Positions 34,801 through 45,296 of a DNA stretch of 64,000 nucleotides are shown in pieces; position 1 is the stretch's first letter, and the number at the start of each line of letters is the position of its first letter. Source of the DNA: Polytrichum commune (Eukaryota > Streptophyta > Polytrichopsida > Polytrichales > Polytrichaceae); the NCBI GenBank assembly GCA_950295325.1, contig OX485806.1, positions 54,803,169-54,867,168 of the forward strand. Direction: 5' to 3'. A program made the translations under genes and the position numbers. Below the pieces are notes generated by a model that saw only the letters and a program-made list of their open reading frames with translations, did not search any database and was not told the origin of the DNA.

Positions 34801-35052
34801 GGGATAGGCTCACAAATTGGTGAGATGTTTTTTTTTTCTTTGTCTCCCTAGTTACAGATAAAATTTCAGGACATTCCGAGAAGTAATGGGAAAGTTACAC
34901 TATTAGCTAGTAAAGTCTAGGGGAACAAATGAAGTTTGCTTGGTTCCATTAGGGATAACCATTAGTTCATTAAACCATTATAGTGGTTGAAGCGTGAGGA
35001 GAAAACTACAATAAGTGACAAGTATTTATCAATACTTAAACTTGTGTAATTC

Positions 35053-35220
35053 ATGGAATCAATAAGCAAGAACTCATGTAGTAGTGTGGAGTCGACGGCA
35101 AGGACTCGCTTCACAAGAGGGATATCTTTGAAGGCATGCGTGGCCAAAGCGGCCGGGTGGACTTTAGAGAAGTACAAGGATGTGACATTACCCGAGATTA
35201 AGGAGTGTAAGAAGACATAG
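35053..35220 (+). CDS. Small LTR-embedded ORF, 55 aa (copy in LTR G)
   Basis: It runs from ATG to TAG inside the 3' part of the LTR in the sense direction. Its core, ESTARTRFTRGISLKACVAK followed by AAGWTLE, is nearly the same in the ORF of LTR H (60749-60961). Over the 28 aligned core codons about 13 differ only synonymously and about 4 change the residue, which suggests selection on the protein while the family was active. The antisense frame is also open in both copies but shows more residue changes. No known domain is recognised; the sequence is small, basic and contains one Trp and one Cys. Confidence 0.5.
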   Translation: MESISKNSCSSVESTARTRFTRGISLKACVAKAAGWTLEKYKDVTLPEIKECKKT

Positions 35221-36552
35221 TATAGACTTGGCTAAGTTGTGTATATTCCAACGATAGATTGGAATCATACATTGTGTTACAAAGAGAGAAATCTCTACAT
35301 GTCATTATAAACTTCTCCATTCGGGCTAGAACGAAATTGAAGGGTGGAGGCTTTTTGGTGACAGGTGGATTACCATGGGCTTAAAAAATGAGATGGTAAA
35401 AGAAAAGACCGACAACAATACAACGCCTTGCTTTTGGCAAGGTTCAACAATGTTTGGAGGAGTTGAGTTTGAAGCCAAAACATCGCCATAAGAGAACATT
35501 TGGCACTGAAATCTATTTGAGCATTATTGCTAATTATATTGATATTATTTGTCACCACATATGTCATTGTTTGATAGGGTTCTAGCTGCTTCTAAAGTTT
35601 CATTTTTCTTTACATTATGGAAGTTGTGGTTGGTTTTGGTGGGCACACACACAATTTGGGCCAAATTTTCATACGTTGACAAGCTTATCTAGATGCTCAA
35701 ATCTCATGTCACTATATAGTGTTTCTCATTAAATTCCTCAAAGATAGGTTTAACCATCTAGAAGTGCCCCTAATCTTGGTAGGCTCAAATGTTTGTGAAA
35801 TGTTTTACAGTATGGTTGGAGGAATGTTGCAGAATGAGCGATCATATGATGGTTGTGCTTCAATTGAGATTGTTGGTGCATTGGCAAGAATTGCAGAATT
35901 TGAATTTGAACTTAAAAGGCCATGTTATTCAAGAGCCCATAAAAAACAAACTCACATTTCGTTCGATCTTGAACTTAAGATTGGTGTCCCTCTTGCAGAT
36001 TTGAAGGATTATTCTAGTATTATAATTGAGGAACATATGGTGGCAGCCCTACATGGAGGCTTTGCTGAAGCTCAAATTACATGTGTAGCTCTAGGAATGA
36101 GACCAACTGAAATTGAACCTGAATGTTGGTGGATAGCTATTTGGGTACATAAGAGGTAGATGGAAACTCAAGTTTTTAAGGACATGAAAAAGGAGGACAC
36201 TTGTGATTTTCATCATACCACTGATCAATTTGATATGTCCTAAGATGATTAAACTGGTTCAAGTTCAAATTGTCCATCAGATTATGTTGACATCCATGAT
36301 GAACTAGATGTATCCATTTTGCAATTTGAATTAAGACACGTCTTGGATAGTATAGTTGATGAGCACGAAAAAATTTCTTTGGAACATTTTGTGGTGCCAT
36401 TTGTTTTTGTTGATGATTCCAAAATCTTTAAAAGTACCTTAGTCAATCAATTAAATGACAACCATAGGATGACTAGAATTAAATCTAGTATGCTATATAC
36501 CATGCTAAAGAAAATAATATCAAGAGCTGGTGATAATGGTTTTAGTTTGTGA

Positions 36553-37109
36553 TTGGGATGTGATTGTGTTGTGGTTTTTGTCAGTGAGGCAACAATTTTT
36601 TTTTTATAAATAAAGCCAAGAAAATCGAAATGATTGACCATTAAAACATGGTATTTAAGAAGAGTTTGTAGAATGCGTAGAAAAATTGTTAATAGTTGGT
36701 TGAAAATAAATAACCAATTGATTTGTTGGCTCGACCATCTCATATATAGATTGAATTGTGGTACCAAAACAATTATGGATCACTATGTACTTATCACTTG
36801 ATAGATCATATCATGATAGACTTGGAAACTATTATTGCACTAGCTACAATGACTTTTGTAGTAGAAAAACTTGTATGAATTACATCTTATGGATGAGAAA
36901 ATGTTTAACAATTTTGTCATTGATAAATAAGTACTTTTAAAGTAAAAACTTCAAGCCCATTTTTTAGACCATGTTTTTCATTGTGTAGGTTTAGGGTTAA
37001 GGGTTAGGGTTTAAGGTTTTGTTTTTCATTGTATATGTATGTTAGGTTTTTTGCTTTTTGAATTTATTTTGAACATGCATACATACATTAGGTTTCTTTT
37101 GTTATATAT
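36553..37109. other. AT-rich intergenic stretch with telomere-like motif
   Basis: No gene is seen. At about 36990-37017 there is a short degenerate run of plant-telomere-like units (TTTAGGG, TTAAGGG, TTAGGG, TTTAAGG). Confidence 0.5.
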
Positions 37110-37825
37110 GTATGTGTTTTTTTTAAGAAAGAAATGCGCAATGTGGTCCGGTTGCCGTAATAAAAATACAATTTTGCACCTTGGTGCGGAAATGCATTGT
37201 CATCTTTGTTTTGTTACAACACCATGGCAACATCCTCGCCTTGAGGTTTTTTTTTCTTGCATTTCAACAACTCGTGCATCAAACGTGTTGTCACGTAATC
37301 CATTGTAAGTTCTTTCATCGACATCGTCTTCATAGTTAGTAATTCAGTAATCAAACGATGTTGGTAAATTAATATCTTCGTCTCTCACGGGTACGTCCAA
37401 ACAATTGAGTTGATCCATGAGCACCTTAATCTTGTTAACATGCTCCAACAAGTCGTCGCCCTTTGCATCTTGCACGTGAAAAACTTACAACAAATGAAAA
37501 GAATGTTGGACAAATTCTTCATCTCGTGAATGTTATAAAGGGTCTTCTACGCCTTTGTAGGTCTTTTGCAACTCTTGATGTGCGGAAATTGGTTGTCTGC
37601 TAAGTTGACGCTAGTGATGGATATGGCCTTCCTAACACATCTTTGGTTATCCTTTAATACTTTGGAATTTGCATTGGAAGGTGGAGTTTCCTCAAATCTA
37701 TCCACAATATCCCAAAGATCCATGGATGCCAAGAACATTTTCATTTTGAATTTCCAAAGGTTAAGGCTTCTTCTATTAAACTTGCTAATGATTCTACTAG
37801 CCTCGCTCTCAAATAATGCCATCAT
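37110..37825 (-). pseudogene. Ty1/copia-type gag remnant
   Basis: On the minus strand the frame starts MMALFESEASRIISKFNRRS and has NLWKFKMKMFLASMDLWDIV, characteristic of the copia gag (UBN2-type) N-terminus. After a stop, shifted frames give LSNILFICCKFFTCKMQ, a DDLLEHVNKIK-like block and MKELTMDYVT. The end near 37140 has a decayed zinc-knuckle region. Several stops and shifts make it a pseudogene. No copia protease, integrase or RT follows. Confidence 0.7.
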
Positions 37826-38469
37826 ACGCTCAAATATACTTTCAAAACACTTAAACTAGTTTTTTGACTTACAATCAAATCCACACCAAATTAAAATATA
37901 ATTTTTTTTACACTTAAATCACTCAAATAAAATCTTCTTCAACTCAAATACCTTAAACTCTCAAATCATTCAATAAGATTTTTTACACCTCAAGAAAGTT
38001 TTAAAGACTCTCAAATTGTTCAAATAATATCTCCTTCACCTCAAATGTCTTATGCTCTCAAATTAATCAAGTTAGATCTTCTACACCTTGAGAAAGTGTT
38101 TATGACACTCAAATCCTTCAAATAAGATCTTCTTCAATTCAAATATGCCTTACGCTCTCAAAGAAATTTCTCAACACTCAAGCCTCTCAATTCATGTGCT
38201 ATTGGAATTTGTACACCTTCAAAGCTTTCAAAAAACCCTTAAACATTCAAAATATTCAAGTTAAATGCTTTCAACTCTCAAAAAACTAAAATCACATATT
38301 CTTGCATCAAACATACATTTAGGCAAAAGACAAAGAAATACTTACAACAATAAAATGCGCCTTCGTACACCTTCAACGCTCTAAAACTCCAACGCGCCAA
38401 ACTTTTTAGATCCATTTTGCAACCCTCAAAGCAATTAAATCTATAAGCACTTCACTTGCATGGTGGGCC
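37826..38469. other. Pyrimidine-rich CTCAAAT-type low-complexity stretch
   Basis: The plus strand repeats CTCAAAT and TCTTC-like words at irregular spacing. No gene is seen. It could be the leader of the copia remnant to its left. Confidence 0.5.
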
Positions 38470-41283
38470 TGTGGTGCTTTTGGGCACCCCCCTCCGAGGG
38501 AGCCTAAAAGTACCGCACAATCCCTTTGGTGAGGGTGGCCTGCCTTAGCAGGTGCCCAAGCCGAACCCGGTTGTTACGATATTTAATGGGTGTGTGGTGT
38601 TAGTGGAGGGATTTGGTAATCGCGTCGTATCCTTCCGATAGGTTGTGCCTATATATTAAGTGCCTAGGATAATTATCAAGTTTTCTAACCTAATGTCTAC
38701 TCTATCCTAGTCTACGCGCAGACGCACCAGCCTTGGGATCAAGGCAACCTAACCCTACTGGATGAAATAACCTTATTTTTTACCTTGGGCCACCTCTAAT
38801 TCTTTACTTCTTTTATATTAAATTATCTAAACAGGGGGACCTTAATTAAATCCCACCCTTTCAACCTTCATTATTAGTTTATGGTTAATTGAACAAAGCC
38901 TATATTACTAAGTTCATAAATTATGGCATCACCACCTACCTGTTTGATGCACGCCCTAACCCGAACCCTTCAAGGCCCTGTGCGGGTCTCTTGAAGGTTG
39001 ATTGATACTTACACCCTCCGATCTTTGTCATCGGAGGGGTAGTCCCAATCCTCCGAGTTAAGTTTCCAGTTGGTTTTTTGCCCACGGGGGTCGTACAAAT
39101 TGTGTTGGTTATTAATTAGTTTAACACGGTTTGACCACAAAAATTCAACTTGATGGGACTGGAAAATAAGGCAACATGTGTGTTCAACCTGTTGCACAAT
39201 CTTCAAGGGTTGGGGCCATTACCTCCAACCCTTGGGGCCAACAACATGATGGTGGTTTCGTGGGTCATTACTCCCACCTTACCACCTACAAACATACAGA
39301 GTGGTCATGCCGGTGATTAATCCGGCTTCACCACACACGAACGAGCTATGAATAAAAAGCTACTACCACAACATTTAACCGAGAGGCTCCGCACACATGG
39401 GAGTTGGACTTCCCCTCGGCGGCTAGGTGGGTGATGCCCCCCTAGCCTTACATGGATAGTTGGGTTGAGGTGAGAATATACCTTTGCCGCGCTCCCTCCA
39501 TTCCTAAATTGAAGGGTGTAGGGTTAAAATGCTTACCAATTGACTCCCATCTTGGCTTGGCGATGGTTGGTGCGGAACCCCTACTCCATTGCTCGGCCGC
39601 CCACAACACCAACTCGTACCCGCCACCTTTGGATGGACAAACCTCTTCTTGTAAGGCAGCAGACACCCCTTTGCTTAAACGGCCATAACTTTTGTCCAAA
39701 AGCTTCAATTGGAACAAGTATTAGTAATCTGGAAAGCTAACAACAAGAACTATTCCTCATCCAATTATCAAAGCAAATACATGTACCTTCTTAAAGATAT
39801 AAGCCTACAAAGTCAGCTCTTAGAATTCTAGAGGCAGCTGGGATACCTTCATTCAAACATCCATAACTTTTGCATATTAACTTAGATTCCAGCAAGCTTA
39901 GACTTTCTACAAACCTTAAAATCAGATCTACAACTATCCCAAATATCGAAACAACTCCATGATTCCTCTTGCAGGTATGAGCTTACAAAATCAGCTCTTA
40001 TATTTTAGGAGGCAACTGGGATACCTTTATTCAAACATCCATAACTTTCACTCCTTAAATCTGATTGTGACAAACTTATACTTTCTAGAAAAGCTAACAA
40101 CAAGAACTATAACACATTCAAATATCAAAGCAATTGGATTATTTCTCTTTTAGTTATGCGCATGCAAAGTTAGTACTTGTAGTTTGAGAGGCAGCTAGAA
40201 CACCTTCATTAAAACACTCATAACTTTCACAAATCAAATTAGATTCTAGCATGCTTATACATTCTAAAAAACTAACAACAAGACCTATAATATACTTAAA
40301 TACAAAAGAAACTGAATGACTTGTCTTTTAGTTATGCGTTTGCAAAGTCAGCGCTTGTAAATTAAGAGGCAGCTGAGACACCTTCACTCAAACACTCATA
40401 ACGGTTGCTCCCTAACTCTGATTCTAACAATCTTAGGCTTTTTGGAAAGCTAACATAAAGAGCTACATTCACTCAAAATCAGAAGGCTAAATTTTAATTT
40501 TTTGTGTGCACAACACATGCTTGAAAGTGGCATAGCAACTTAGGGGTGTGTTAAAAAACACACTACCTTCTCTCAAGAGTTCTAACTTAAGCCTATTGTG
40601 AATAAATGGGAATGGTTTTCTCCTTCTAACTACAATTCTAGAGGGCTTCGCTATGCAAAAAATGGAAAAAATTAGAGAGAAATTGAAAGGGGAAGAGGGG
40701 GTTTTATCATCCTTCAAAATGAAGGGTTGGACCCCTTCTCCCTTCCATTCACCGAGGGGTCCCGTTCCTTGAACGGTGGCAACCAAGCCCTCGGAGGTGA
40801 ATGGGGGTGAGGGGTGCCACCTCACACCCCACTTGTTCAAGCCCTTAGAAAAGCTTTTTTATTTCCATTTGGAATTCATTTTTGGTTGGCAAGGGTGGCA
40901 ACATGGCCCCCTTGCCTTAGTTGGCAAAATTCCTTACGCTCGTAGTTGTCACAATATTTTCTTTCTTGGCCGCTTTCGGAATTACCCTTGTTTTGCCGCC
41001 ACTTGACTTTCGCTTGCTTGATTTGGTTGTTCCTAACTTAACCTACCTACTAACTAGCCCACTACTTCACACTTCCTATTCGGGTAAAGGGCATTTCTCT
41101 TTTACCCTTTCGGTTTCTAATTTCTATTTGCCCAAGAGTTTAACCCAAGGGTAAAGCTCCTTTAGCCAACCTACCTTAATCTAAACGGTTTGTGCTAAAT
41201 TTCCCTATTATTCATCTAAGGGTTTTGCTAAAACACCTCAATTGTGAGCCAAATTGCCTTTGGGGGCAATTTTGACGCTCACA
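38470..41283. mobile_element. Long LTR-like element N, 2814 bp
   Basis: It begins TGTGGTGCTTTTGGGCACC and ends TTTTGACGCTCACA, with a near-perfect duplication (GGGCC 38465-38469, GAGCC 41284-41288). The right end resembles the GGGCTCACA end of LTR family 2. It has no coding region of its own; the short open stretches are unconvincing. It contains a 178-bp minisatellite. Confidence 0.6.
39660..40500. repeat. Minisatellite inside element N, 178-bp period
   Basis: CATAACT/CATAACG motifs at 39684, 39862, 40040, 40219 and 40397 are spaced 178, 178, 179 and 178 bp. Each unit also has AGGCAGCTGGGATACCTTCA or a variant just before the motif and a GCTAACAACAAGAACTA-like stretch after it. Confidence 0.85.
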
Positions 41284-41824
41284 GAGCCCATAACCTATTG
41301 GAATCAATAGGAGATAAGATTTCACAAGCATAAATACCTATACATAGGCATATGAAGAATGCTTGTAGTGAGATGATCACATGCACTCTTTGCTTATTCT
41401 TTTATTGTTTTTCTACTTGCCATTGGTTCATACATACAATATGGGATAATAGTCGTCCTTCTTCGGACTACCATTATAGCCATATTCTAACCTTATTCTT
41501 TCTCATGTTTCTTCCACTATATTTCTATAAACTACAAGAAATCTAATGCTCTACTTTCTACAACAAGATGGTTCGTTAGAAGATTTATATGTTAGAAAGA
41601 TATCCTTACCTCTATATGGTGGTATAGAAATCCATAATTAAGAACAAAACATACATGTAGAATGAGGAGACCAAAAAATAAATATCAAACCGATCATCCA
41701 GAGGCAAACATGTCACATACATATTCATTAAGGCAACAACATTGAAAAAACCAGCATGACAATGATCCCAAAACATTATAAATAACGTACATGGTTGATT
41801 GTGAAGATAAATCTAGTACAAAAA
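41284..41824. other. Non-coding stretch before the gypsy D element
   Basis: No feature is recognised. It ends in a short A-run at the LTR D boundary. Confidence 0.4.
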
Positions 41825-43727
41825 TGTCGCGCACCTCTCCATGTGGAGTGCCTGAAACACCATGGGCACAATGGGGACCCCGGAGTGACACCCGGGACTT
41901 GTGGCGCCGTTGGTGAGAGGGCCCAAGTGATCCTAGTGTAGGTGAGGGCCCCGGGCGTTGGGAACGCCTCCCACCCACGGAGACTAGGAGGCATGAAGGT
42001 AAGGCCATAAGCTATGCGTAGCACATAGCGTGGTGATTCTAGAAAGCTCAAGAACACCTCAATCGGAGATGTGAGCTAGGAGTTATGGCAATTTGAATGG
42101 GGCGCTGTCCCGGGACAGCCCCTTGGTACCAGAAGTGCGTGGGAGTGATTCCCGGGACTGTCAAGGTTCAAACAGGCATAAGTTCCTCAAGACTTGCTTG
42201 AATGGGGCAAGTGAGGTGTCCATCAGCATCGTCGTGAAGCGTAGATGAAGATTGAGTGGTTTCTTGATAACATCAGACATCATACAAGGAAGTTATGATG
42301 GTCTGAAGATGCTAGGGGCTTCAAAGCCCAGCAGCTAAAGGAAAATGTCTACTTGGCCCCAACTCTTCGTAGAGACACAAGAGGTTTCTTGACGGTGGGG
42401 TAGGGGCCCCGCGTAGAGTCCTAGAGGCTTATATGGGTGAGGTGGTGTGGCCTCACCCACCTGAGGCCGAACAGCACGGCCTCTATGGGCTTTGGCTGTC
42501 GCGCACCTCTCCATGAAGAGTGCCCGCAACACCATGGGCACAAGGGGGACCCCAGAGTGACACCCGGGACTTGTGGCACCATTGGTGAGAGGGCCCAAGT
42601 ACTCTTAGTGTGGATGAGGGCCCCGGGCGTTGAGAACGCCTCTCACCCACGGGGACTAAGAGTCATGAGGGTAAGGCCATAAGTTATGAGTAGCTTATGG
42701 CGGTGGAATTCTAGAATGCTAAGGAACACCTCAATCGGAGGTGCTAGCTAGGAGATATGGCAATTTGAGTGGGGCGCTGTCCCGGGACAGCACCCTGGGA
42801 CAGTAGTGACCTGGGACTGCCAAGGTTTGAAGAGCCATTACTTCCTCAATACTTTCTTGAATGGGGCAAGTGAGGGGTCCATCGGTATCTACGCAAAGAG
42901 TAGGTGACGATAGAGTGGTTGCTTGAGAGCATCAGACATCATATGTAGAAGTTATGGTGGTCTGAAGCTGCTGGGAGGTTCCAGCCCCAGCGGCTAGGGG
43001 AAAATGTCTACTTGGCCCCAACCCTTGTAGAGAGACAAAAGGATGCTTGAAGGTGGGGTAGGGGCCCCGCCCAAAGTCCTAGAGGCTTACATGGGTGAGG
43101 CGGCTTAGCCGACCGACCCCCCCGAAGCATACTTGGCAATGTGCTCCGGGTAGTTGTAGTGTTGTTTTGGCGACACAATGATCAACTCAAGAGTGGACTT
43201 CCATCCATGGAAGTCCACCTTAGCCATTGGCTACCTACTAAGGGGAGAGTCCCGAATGCATGTGTAGGAGGGTTTGGTGACCAAGCCATGAGCTTGAAGG
43301 TCCGCGGTTTTGGGAGCTAACCATGCATGTGCGTGGGATGTGCAGGTTAGCGCTCGTGGCACTTGCTAGGTTGGAAAGGCAGTCAAGCTAAGTGAAGGAA
43401 AACTAGAAAGGGTTGCGACATTGGCCCATTGTGAGGCCATAGTTGCCTAGTATGCTTCGGGTTGTTGTAGTGTTGCTCCGGCAATGCGATGATCAACATA
43501 GGATTGGGCTTCCATGGATGGAAGTCCACATCGAAGAAATGGGTTACCGATTAAGAGGTGAGTCCCGAAAGCAAAGTAGGAGGGTTGGTTCCCTCCTATG
43601 AACTATAAGGTCCGGGGGAGGAGGAGCTAACCATTAGCATGGCGGAATGCGAAGGGTTAGCGCTCATAACCTTTGCTAGAAACAAAAATGGGAAAGATTG
43701 TTAAGGGGGCTAGCAAGGGTTGCGACA
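41825..43727 (+). mobile_element. 5' LTR D (long subfamily), interrupted by LTR E
   Basis: It runs TGTCGCGCACC (41825) to GGTTGCGACA (43727); without LTR E and its duplication it is 974 bp, like A and C. A TATA-like CTTATATGG lies at 42429-42437. The palindrome CTGTCCCGGGACAG is at 42105-42118. Confidence 0.9.
42497..43420 (+). mobile_element. Solo LTR E (short subfamily), 924 bp, nested in LTR D
   Basis: It runs TGTCGCGCACC to GGTTGCGACA, with a perfect TTGGC duplication (42492-42496 and 43421-43425). It is close to copy B. The palindrome CTGTCCCGGGACAG is at 42777-42790. Its place inside D shows that the short subfamily moved after D was inserted. Confidence 0.93.
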
Positions 43728-43729
43728 CG

Positions 43730-43751
43730 TGGTATTAGAGCAGGGTTCCAA
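43730..43751 (+). promoter_or_regulatory. Primer binding site of element D (tRNA-iMet type)
   Basis: TGGTATTAGAGCAGGGTTCC starts three bases after the LTR end. It differs by one base from the TGGTATCAGAGC start common in plant retroelements primed by initiator methionine tRNA. Confidence 0.85.
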
Positions 43752-43789
43752 TATTTGAGCTATCATTTGGAAGGAGGCAGGGCTATCAT

Positions 43790-45110
43790 AAATGCGGGTT
43801 GTGATGGTGAGCCCAAGGTTTCCAAAAGGTTGTGAGGCTCAAATTGAAACAAGGATCATGTGCAAATGGAGTTTGACCATACCACCGGTTCTTATGACAA
43901 TGGTGGGCATGAGGGTGGATTTGGTAAGGAAAATGGAGGAGTGCTTTGAAAGGGCTCCCGCAAACCTCAAAAAGTATTTGGGGCCTAGAATACCGAATGC
44001 ATCCAAAACCTTGGAGGGCATTAATGTTGGATTGAAATTCCAATTCAAAATGCTTAGAAGGTAGTGATGTTGGAATGAATTTGGTGGAAATGACGCATCT
44101 AGGCCTCTTAAGGCGTGTATGCGCAAATTTCACACCCAAATGAATTGTACATCTTAGATGAACAAACTTTCTAAGAAACGCATCATTTTAGGTGGATTTC
44201 AAAAGCGGGTGGTGAATACCATGTTCAAATTTCCAATGTTTATTAAGGTCCTGGCGGGGATCATCAATATTGCCAAGAGCATTAAAGCGATGACTTCGAG
44301 GAAAAAAAAACTAGCGATGCCTTACACCAATGGGCATTGAAGGGAGATAGAAACCAAGCCAAATCATAGTGTTGCCGCGGACGGAATGTTAAAGGTTGGT
44401 TTTGCGGACCAAACCAACTCATGTTGTGGCCACGAATCGAATGTAAGACGATGGCTTTGTGGCCAAGGCTAGTAGCCTTAAGCCGAGGCCAAGTCTTTTG
44501 TACCTTGAGGCTAAAATGAATGGGAGAAATGTCTCAAGGTTGACAAAGAGGCTACCACTCCTTCTTGAGCCCAAAACTCACAAGGGAGTTGGGACTTGCC
44601 TATCGGTAGAGTGGGCAAGCCCACGAAGGTGTGGTTTGGAAAGGGCGAACCGCATGAGACAAAGGAGGCCACAATGCATGTAACCTTTCAATGTGGGACA
44701 TTGGATTTTTGTCAAAATTTCACGCCATGTGAAATAGATAAAATGCATGTCATTGTGAAGGTCGTCTTCTTTGAAACTCACATGATAGATGTGAGGTGCA
44801 AGCCGGTGTGCTTGCGGTGCATTGTGATGTGTCATAATGACAAAGAGTTGAAGTTCAAATTAACAAGGACTCCTATGGTAGGAGGACCCAAGTTGAATTT
44901 GGTCTTAATGGACCAAATGAAAAATGGAAAACATAATGGTCGTGGTTCGTTTGGAGCAACTCCAAGGAACTTATGGGGAGGCTAGGAAAAATGGGCCTCC
45001 CCTAAACCACATTGGTGGGATGTTGGTGAGATACAAGATGTATTTACCAATGTGTTGCCAAAAAATTACCGCCAAGGAGTGTAAAACAACTTTGCTCAAC
45101 GAGAGATTGA
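43790..45110 (+). pseudogene. Element D gag and protease remnants
   Basis: 43790-44340 is a degraded gag-like part with many frame changes (for example LVRKMEECFERAPANLKKYL). From 44596, 129 open codons include VTFQCGTLDFCQNFTPCEID and LKFKLTRTPMVGGPKLNLV, arranged like the end of a gypsy aspartic protease with its C-terminal extension. The usual active-site triad is not seen. The next part (45030-45070) reads like the protein just before RT, after which the RT core is missing. Confidence 0.5.
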
Positions 45111-45296
45111 GTTCTTGAGGTATGTGGTGACAAAGGAAGTTGGTGGACGAACATGAAAAATGTCAAGGCAATCCAAAAAGAGAATTGGCTCTTGACGCAA
45201 GAAAAGGGCTTAGGTCATTTGTTAGCCTAGCCAACTAGTACCACCACTTCATTCGAGGTTTTTCTAAGGTTGCTAGGACCTTAGTCAACTTGTTGA

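Larger units (their letters stand above)
33687..35363 (+). mobile_element. Solo LTR G (LTR family 2), 1677 bp
   Basis: It starts TGTGAGCCCAAATT and ends TTTTTGGTGACA, flanked by a perfect GGTGG duplication (33682-33686 and 35364-35368). A TATA-like CACTATATAATCC lies near 34030. The 300 bp around it match, in inverse orientation, 61870-62300 in LTR H. It contains four copies of a CATAAC-centred minisatellite (156-157 bp spacing, about 34311-34800) and a small ORF (35053-35220). Confidence 0.88.
33380..36552 (+). pseudogene. Unidentified repeat-borne protein, split by LTR G
   Basis: The left part (33400-33686) has LMLEDYVDGEFPRFKIGW, VYGLHDQDFIHNGTKLVNPL and LNQLFLVYHTFTV. The right part, after LTR G, has EVPLILVGSNVCEMFYSM, GALARIAEFEFE, RAHKKQTHISFDLELK, GVPLADLKDY and EEHMVAALHGGFAEAQ (35770-36080), then an acidic tail to about 36550 with single stops. 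The frame is broken in the middle part. I believe it is a protein of another transposon or repeat family, but I cannot name it. It starts exactly at the right end of the MULE-2 composite. Confidence 0.5.

Noticed and set aside
34962-35177. Antisense ORF in LTR G also shared with LTR H
   Set aside because: It is open in both copies, but more residues differ than in the sense frame; the sharing follows from aligned third positions.
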